6,373 bases of DNA. Source: Balneolales bacterium (GTDB lineage: Bacteria; Bacteroidota; Rhodothermia; Balneolales; Natronogracilivirgulaceae). Positions 6,063 to 6,373 of this stretch are shown one piece after another. The stretch's first letter is position 1, and each line of letters begins with the position of its first letter. A program made the translations under genes and the position numbers. The stretch is taken from the NCBI GenBank assembly GCA_007135895.1, contig SLHZ01000059.1, positions 1 through 6,373 on the forward strand. The letters run 5' to 3'. The notes below the pieces were generated by a model, which ran no database searches, was not told where the DNA came from, and saw only the letters and a program-made list of their open reading frames with translations.

Positions 6063-6373
6063 TTACTTCGCCGTCAGAAAAGCCCGGGCAATACGCTGAA
6101 ATCTGTCGGGTTGATCCAGAAAAGCATAGTGTCCGGCATGATCTATTCCCACCAGCGCTCCATTTGCAAGTCCTTTTTCCATTCGCTCAGCTTGATACCA
6201 GGGCGTGGCTTCATCCTTCTTGCCCCATAGAAGAAGGATTTCGTGTGGTATCTCCGGCAAACAATGATCAAAATGCTCTGAAACCGTTTTTACAAATGTT
6301 TCACGCATGGCCCCGTCCAGTTTCTGATAGTCTGAAGATCCCAGCGATTTCCACACGGTGGTAGATCGAAGCC
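6063..6373 (-). CDS. Alpha/beta hydrolase (C-terminal part, cut by the right window edge)
   Basis: The frame is open from the right edge to TAA at 6063-6065 and shows the last 102 residues of a protein whose N-terminus lies outside. Seen: GSSDYQKLDGAMRETFVKTV (cap-type helices), then ILLLWGKKDEATP with the likely catalytic Asp (visible residue 53), and GIDHAGHYAFLDQPDRFQ with the likely catalytic His (visible residue 81), ending in IARAFLTAK. These are the standard last two strands and helix of the alpha/beta hydrolase fold; the nucleophile elbow must lie outside the window. The reaction cannot be assigned: esterase, lipase and C-C hydrolase members share this ending. The internal GTG at 6356 is not the start, since the same frame and the family similarity continue to the edge (RSTT before it). 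Confidence 0.9.
   Translation of the reverse strand, partial: LRSTTVWKSLGSSDYQKLDGAMRETFVKTVSEHFDHCLPEIPHEILLLWGKKDEATPWYQAERMEKGLANGALVGIDHAGHYAFLDQPDRFQRIARAFLTAK

Noticed and set aside
1..6373. CRISPR arrays, insertion sequences, integrase attachment sites, rRNA genes
   Set aside because: No regularly spaced repeats of suitable length, no transposase or integrase motifs and no rRNA-like sequence were seen on either strand.

Overview
The window looks like a chromosomal segment from a Bacteroidota-related bacterium, most likely Balneolota or Rhodothermota. The reasons are moderate-to-high GC, C-terminal domains of the type IX secretion system (T9SS) with the NYPNPFNP signature, an internal dockerin-like module in a secreted protein, and starts without a recognisable Shine-Dalgarno sequence. 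The phylum placement is inferred from these family traits and was not tested by a search.

Layout, left to right. Positions 1-864 (minus) hold the first 288 residues of a sodium:solute symporter that runs off the left edge. Positions 964-3792 (minus) hold a 942-residue secreted metallopeptidase with signal peptide, Gln/Thr-rich repeat, HExxH zinc site, dockerin-like EF-hand repeats and a T9SS sorting domain. Immediately upstream of it, 3789-4016 (minus) encodes an orphan T9SS sorting domain with no passenger protein. Its stop codon overlaps the metallopeptidase start as ATGA. Positions 4017-4174 are a divergent spacer with four degenerate 13-bp tandem repeats. Positions 4175-5257 (plus) encode an RluA-family pseudouridine synthase with a non-ATG start. 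Positions 5409-5993 (plus) encode a small lipoprotein, possibly of NTF2-like fold. From 6063 to the right edge (minus) lies the C-terminal part of an alpha/beta hydrolase.

The three leftmost minus-strand units could be co-transcribed. The orphan sorting domain overlaps the peptidase, and the symporter follows 99 bp after the peptidase with no obvious terminator between them. One reading is that the secreted peptidase releases small products and the Na+-coupled symporter imports them, but adjacency is the only support. The plus-strand genes appear to be ordinary housekeeping or accessory genes.

I see no convincing new multi-gene system. The most distinctive points are the orphan T9SS domain in translational-coupling geometry, the 13-bp repeat array beside it, and the missing ATG of the pseudouridine synthase, all within about 400 bp. 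Together they suggest a local rearrangement or deletion scar.
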